Shown here: positions 60,351 to 64,000 of the stretch, piece by piece
How the letters are laid out: every line of letters starts with the position of its first letter
How positions within the stretch are numbered: position 1 is the stretch's first letter
From: Bacteroidaceae bacterium
Lineage (GTDB): Bacteria; Bacteroidota; Bacteroidia; Bacteroidales; Bacteroidaceae
Direction: 5' to 3'
DNA: 64,000 bases
NCBI GenBank assembly: GCA_016292045.1
Contig: JAEEZX010000018.1
Coordinates: 22,249-86,248, forward strand
Notes under the pieces: model-generated
What the model was told of the DNA's origin: nothing
Seen by the model: only the letters and a program-made list of their open reading frames with translations
Databases searched by the model: none
Position numbers and translations under genes: made by a program

Positions 60351-60390
60351 ACATTACAAGAAACTACGAGAAACTACAAGAAACTACAAG
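60351..60390. repeat. 10-bp tandem repeat (AAACTACAAG)
   Basis: ACATTACAAG AAACTACGAG AAACTACAAG AAACTACAAG. Confidence 0.75.
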
Positions 60391-60535
60391 ACGGCCCTTT
60401 CAAAAGCCACCCTACCCCCGACAAAACCCCGTACCTTTGCAGCGGACAAACGACTAGTCTACTTGTCTACTTTCGGCTTGCCGAATGAGCGCGAGCGAAG
60501 CCGAAGCGAACTAATAACTCGTAAACTAATAAAAA

Positions 60536-60811
60536 ATGGAAACAAAAATTTTAAAAGTAGTGAAGTGCGGAGAAAAGATTTCCGTGCAGAGTGAGAAAGC
60601 CGACAACAAAGTGCTGGACAAACGAACTATCGTCCTGCAAGAGCTGGGAGGCAAGTATGAAAACAAGTACGTGGTGACCGCCTTCGGCACACTTGCCACA
60701 CTGCGATTCGAAGACGGATGTCTCGTAGCTGCAACGCTGCGCTTCCAGACGCACGAGCACAATGGAGCGGAGTATCAGGACGTAACAGCAACGGATATTG
60801 TTGCAATGTAA
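60536..60811 (+). CDS. Hypothetical protein (91 aa)
   Basis: ORF METKILKVVKCGEKISVQSEKADNK...; upstream TACCTTTG near 60431. Confidence 0.65.
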   Translation: METKILKVVKCGEKISVQSEKADNKVLDKRTIVLQELGGKYENKYVVTAFGTLATLRFEDGCLVAATLRFQTHEHNGAEYQDVTATDIVAM

Positions 60812-60820
60812 AGCCCCCGA

Positions 60821-60836
60821 GCCCCCTAAAGGGGGC
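60821..60836. terminator. GC-rich hairpin, possible terminator
   Basis: GCCCCC-TAAA-GGGGGC. Confidence 0.45.
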
Positions 60837-60929
60837 CTTAACCTGAGTTGAGGTCGAGGGAATCAATTGAGCACCGAAAGGTGTAGGGCCCTTTCTCAAA
60901 ACTTCTTCTCGCAAATTCAACTCAAAAAA

Positions 60930-61331
60930 ATGAAAACAACAAACGAAAACACAGTACGTAACATCATCAAGAAAGTTACAAAGAGAGAGATCACATTGAA
61001 CGGTATGATGACCTTCGGCCAGACGGAAAGCGGTATGCACGTCATGGACTTCAAATGCTGCGAGGACACAGAGCTGGAGGAAGTGGTAACAAAATGCAAG
61101 GTGCAGCGCATGAGAGACGGAAACGTCTATATCTCGGAACTGCCCCGACGCATCAAGAGTAAACCAATCTTCCGCGAGGACAACAGTTCGCTGACGCTGG
61201 GCAAGGACGGCAAGTTTTACTTCGTGTTCACAATGCCTGAGCAGCTGGTGACCGAACTGCCCGCACAGCTGATGCGCCAGGCTCGCGCCATCGCCAGAAA
61301 GATGATGAAAAGCCTTATAGAGAAGAAGTAA
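60930..61331 (+). CDS. Hypothetical protein (133 aa)
   Basis: ATG at 60930 (MKTTNENTVRNIIKKVTKREITLNG...); the ORF-track start at 60867 appears too early. Confidence 0.65.
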   Translation: MKTTNENTVRNIIKKVTKREITLNGMMTFGQTESGMHVMDFKCCEDTELEEVVTKCKVQRMRDGNVYISELPRRIKSKPIFREDNSSLTLGKDGKFYFVFTMPEQLVTELPAQLMRQARAIARKMMKSLIEKK

Positions 61332-61553
61332 AAAATCTGTATCCTAATGTTTCAGTTTCAGTATTTCAGTTTTTTTTCAGAATTCAGCTATACATCAAAT
61401 TCTCTTTTTTTAATCTTATAACTAATTAATAATAAGTAATATATATGGAAATAATATAAATAAAGAGAGAATTGATACCACCAAAAAAGAAACTGAAACA
61501 ACTGAAACTGAAATATCTATCCAATTTATATTCATCTAAAAAGCAAAGAACCA

Positions 61554-62906
61554 ATGAAATACGACATTAGCAAGACCTCTGCTCCCGCCATGCCGAACCT
61601 CGGAAAAGGGACAGAATGCATCAAACTGCTACTCTCACAGGCCTCAAATGACATGCACGAACCCCTTGTTCCGATGTTCTTCCCCATATTTGGCGCACAC
61701 ATCAGCGGAGCAGAATTTCAGTATCCTGACAACAGTTGGAAGGAAATGACGGGAATGATGGGCAATCTGGTGGCGAAAAGCGGCGACAACAAAGGCCAAT
61801 TGACAACTCTTGCAAAAGCCATCTGTCGCGACTTCATCAAGCACGACAAGGAAGAAACAGACAAGCTGCGGGAATGGCAGAAAAAGAAACAGACCGAACC
61901 GGACAACAAGAAGAAAACTCCCCGACCGGACGTGGCCTTCTGGTTTCCGCCTGTTGACACCACCAAACCCGCCTTCCTGCAGAACGCGATGGCACTTGAG
62001 GATCAGGGAGGCCGCACGCAATACTTCAACCTGCCGGAGGTGGAGATGGCCGAAAACCTGTGCGGCGGACACAAGAACGTGTCGCTGATGCTACGCAACA
62101 TCTACGACCGCGCCCAGGCCGGAGCCCTGCGTGCAACGTCCGACGGCGTGACGGGCAACCCTATCCTTCGGGCCTGCATCACAATATCGTCCAACCCCAT
62201 CTCTACGCGCAAGTTCTACAAAAACGAACTATACAACGGTACCTTCGGGCGAATGGTGTTCAGTTACAAGCCGCGAGGCAACCGCAACGGAAAGATACCC
62301 CGACAGGGAAAGTACCCGGATGAGTTCTACGAGCAGCTGGACGAATACATCGCACGCCTCGACCTCTGCAAAGGGCGCTACATCATCAGGCCGCTCAACA
62401 AGCTGACCGACCGTCTGGCCGAGGATATGGCTTCGCTGGCCGATTTGGCAGACGACGACCTGCTGTTTGAAATGTCGCATCGCGCGCTGGTGTCAGCTTG
62501 GAAGGCCGGATGCATCATGTGGGTGCTCAACAATCAGACGTGGACAAAGCCGATGAGCGACATGGTGGAATGGCTGGTGTATCACGACATCTGGAGCAAG
62601 ATGCAACTCTTTGCCGACATGCTTGGCAATGATGACGAGCACATGAGCGAAGTGCAACGACGCGGCCCGAAGAACATGCTGGACAGTCTGCCCGACACGT
62701 TCAACGAGGTGCAGCTAGAGGTTCTTCGCGAGAGTACAGGTAAACCAAAGGATGGCACAAAACGCCAACTATATGTATGGATGAACAGAGGTTTTGTTGA
62801 GTATTCTGCACAAACAGGACTGTACTCCAAGACAGCGAGCTATCTTGGAGTGACCAGCCTCTCCCCAGTCGCCTCAAGGGAAGGGAGTGAAAATCCAAAT
62901 GTATAA
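61554..62906 (+). CDS. DUF3987-like mobile-element protein
   Basis: 'MKYDISKTSAPAMPNLGKGTECIKLLLSQASNDMHEPLVPMFFPIFGAHISGAEFQYPDNSWKEMTGMMGNLVAKSGDNKGQLTTL', followed by CHC2 primase. Confidence 0.55.
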   Translation: MKYDISKTSAPAMPNLGKGTECIKLLLSQASNDMHEPLVPMFFPIFGAHISGAEFQYPDNSWKEMTGMMGNLVAKSGDNKGQLTTLAKAICRDFIKHDKEETDKLREWQKKKQTEPDNKKKTPRPDVAFWFPPVDTTKPAFLQNAMALEDQGGRTQYFNLPEVEMAENLCGGHKNVSLMLRNIYDRAQAGALRATSDGVTGNPILRACITISSNPISTRKFYKNELYNGTFGRMVFSYKPRGNRNGKIPRQGKYPDEFYEQLDEYIARLDLCKGRYIIRPLNKLTDRLAEDMASLADLADDDLLFEMSHRALVSAWKAGCIMWVLNNQTWTKPMSDMVEWLVYHDIWSKMQLFADMLGNDDEHMSEVQRRGPKNMLDSLPDTFNEVQLEVLRESTGKPKDGTKRQLYVWMNRGFVEYSAQTGLYSKTASYLGVTSLSPVASREGSENPNV

Positions 62907-62933
62907 TCAAGCCCAATGCCCCAATAATGGTAC

Positions 62934-62951
62934 TTCCCCCTTGAGGGGGGA
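62934..62951. terminator. GC-rich hairpin
   Basis: TTCCCCC-TTGA-GGGGGGA just upstream of the primase. Confidence 0.4.
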
Positions 62952-62971
62952 GTTAGAGAGGGGCTCTAATT

Positions 62972-63877
62972 ATGAACAAACTAGAACTTCAAGAGCTCCG
63001 CGACCTTCCTATTGAGGGGGTCGCGAAGCGACTCGGACTCCAGGTGGAGCAGCACAAAAGCCTGTGCCCGTTTCATGAAGACCACACCCCCAGCCTGTCA
63101 TTCAAGGTGAGCCAAAACACCTGCCGTTGCTTCGTGTGTATGACACAGTCAATAGGCACCATCGATCTGGTGATGCGGCATCTTAACAAGGACTTCAAAG
63201 AGGCCTGCCGATGGCTGGCAGACGAGAACTGTGTCATCCTTGATGAGTGGAAACCTGCCAAGACAGATGAGGTACAGAAGCCGTTTGATGCGACAAAGTA
63301 TGAGCACTTCTTCGAGCGGCCTTGGTTGAACGAAGAGGCACGAAAGTTCCTCTTTGAGGAGCGCAGGATTGACCCAAGGGTAGCGAGCTGGTGCCGGTTG
63401 ACATCATGGAAAAATCGTAGTGGAATACCATGGCTGCAAATACCTTACTTCAATCGTGAAGGCAGGCTTGTTGGTATCCAGAACAGAAACCTGATAAAAG
63501 GTGCTACGCCTCGCTTTAGATTTCCTCAGGGGTCACAATGCAGCATATACAATCTGCCCGTGCTGAACCTGCTGCAGCCAGGCGAGGCGCTATACATCAC
63601 GGAAGGATGCTCGGACTGCTGGGCAATGCTCTCCTCCGGACACAAGGCAATAGCAATACCGTCCGCTACCCTACTCAAACCCCGGGATGTGGAACAATTA
63701 TCAATTCTCAATTCTCAATTGTCAATTAGCTTCCATATGTACCCCGACCGCGATGCGCCCGGCGAACGGCTCTTCATGCAACTGCAAAGCATGCTGCCCT
63801 CGTTGGAACATCATCAGTTGCCTCCGGACTGTAAGGATTTTAGCGAGTATTATCTTAATTTGAAACTTGGAACCTGA
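62972..63877 (+). CDS. CHC2 zinc-finger / Toprim DNA primase
   Basis: 'SLCPFHEDHTPSLSFKVSQNTCRCFVC' CHC2-type finger; 'LYITEGCSDCWAMLSSGHKAIAIPSA...YPDRDAPGERLFMQL' Toprim. Confidence 0.88.
   Translation: MNKLELQELRDLPIEGVAKRLGLQVEQHKSLCPFHEDHTPSLSFKVSQNTCRCFVCMTQSIGTIDLVMRHLNKDFKEACRWLADENCVILDEWKPAKTDEVQKPFDATKYEHFFERPWLNEEARKFLFEERRIDPRVASWCRLTSWKNRSGIPWLQIPYFNREGRLVGIQNRNLIKGATPRFRFPQGSQCSIYNLPVLNLLQPGEALYITEGCSDCWAMLSSGHKAIAIPSATLLKPRDVEQLSILNSQLSISFHMYPDRDAPGERLFMQLQSMLPSLEHHQLPPDCKDFSEYYLNLKLGT
63695..63729. repeat. 7-bp tandem repeat (CAATTMT)n inside primase gene
   Basis: CAATTAT CAATTCT CAATTCT CAATTGT CAATTA. Confidence 0.8.
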
Positions 63878-63879
63878 AT

Positions 63880-64000
63880 ATGAAAGCGATGTATAAATCA
63901 GAACTGGCACGGCTGGCTGGCGTTAGCTCCAACACGTTTCGCAGGTATCTGAACTCGCGCAGAGAAGTTCTTGCCGAAATGGGTGTGAAGCCACGCGCCC
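63880..64000 (+). CDS. DUF4248-like small protein (partial, runs off window)
   Basis: ATG at 63880: MKAMYKSELARLAGVSSNTFRRYLNSRREVLAEMGVKPRA... Confidence 0.6.
   Translation, partial: MKAMYKSELARLAGVSSNTFRRYLNSRREVLAEMGVKPRA

Noticed and set aside
60303-60488. 61-aa ORF MKVLVLFLCLVMTSQ...
   Set aside because: Begins inside a terminator hairpin and is built from the 10-bp tandem repeat; probably not a gene.

Overview
The window looks like a Bacteroidales/Prevotella-type chromosome: TAnnTTTG -7 promoters, heptamer tracts, and a PurT, GH95, glmS and DUF4248-like gene repertoire. Housekeeping blocks are thiD-purT-rarA/glnS, an arylacetate/indolepyruvate operon (two phenylacetate-CoA ligases, aminotransferase, iorAB), a sulfate-activation plus sulfotransferase operon (SLC13, cysC, cysD, cysN, sulfotransferase, then glmS), tRNA-Thr, mltG and GH95. 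Two accessory regions stand out. (1) At 1-7210 there is a restriction-modification-like locus in which an N6-DNA methylase with an HsdS-like segment is fused to a histidine-kinase transmitter. It overlaps a response-regulator gene and sits with an HsdR-like helicase/nuclease, a DUF4268-type protein and a WYL regulator. Three of the promoters carry the same palindromic, operator-like sequence. (2) At 47143-58254 there is a tightly packed operon joining a TerY-P-like signalling set (zinc ribbon, Ser/Thr kinase, vWA, PP2C) to a complete His-Xaa-Ser (HxsA/D/B/C) radical-SAM peptide-modification system, followed by a Pif1-like helicase and a PH-like protein. Dispersed 7-bp-period tracts occur between genes and as in-frame insertions in at least three proteins. 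From 58.7 kb to the end is a mobile-element-like replication module (DUF3987-like protein, CHC2/Toprim primase, DUF4248-like protein). All calls come from reading the sequence and ORF translations; no database searches were run.
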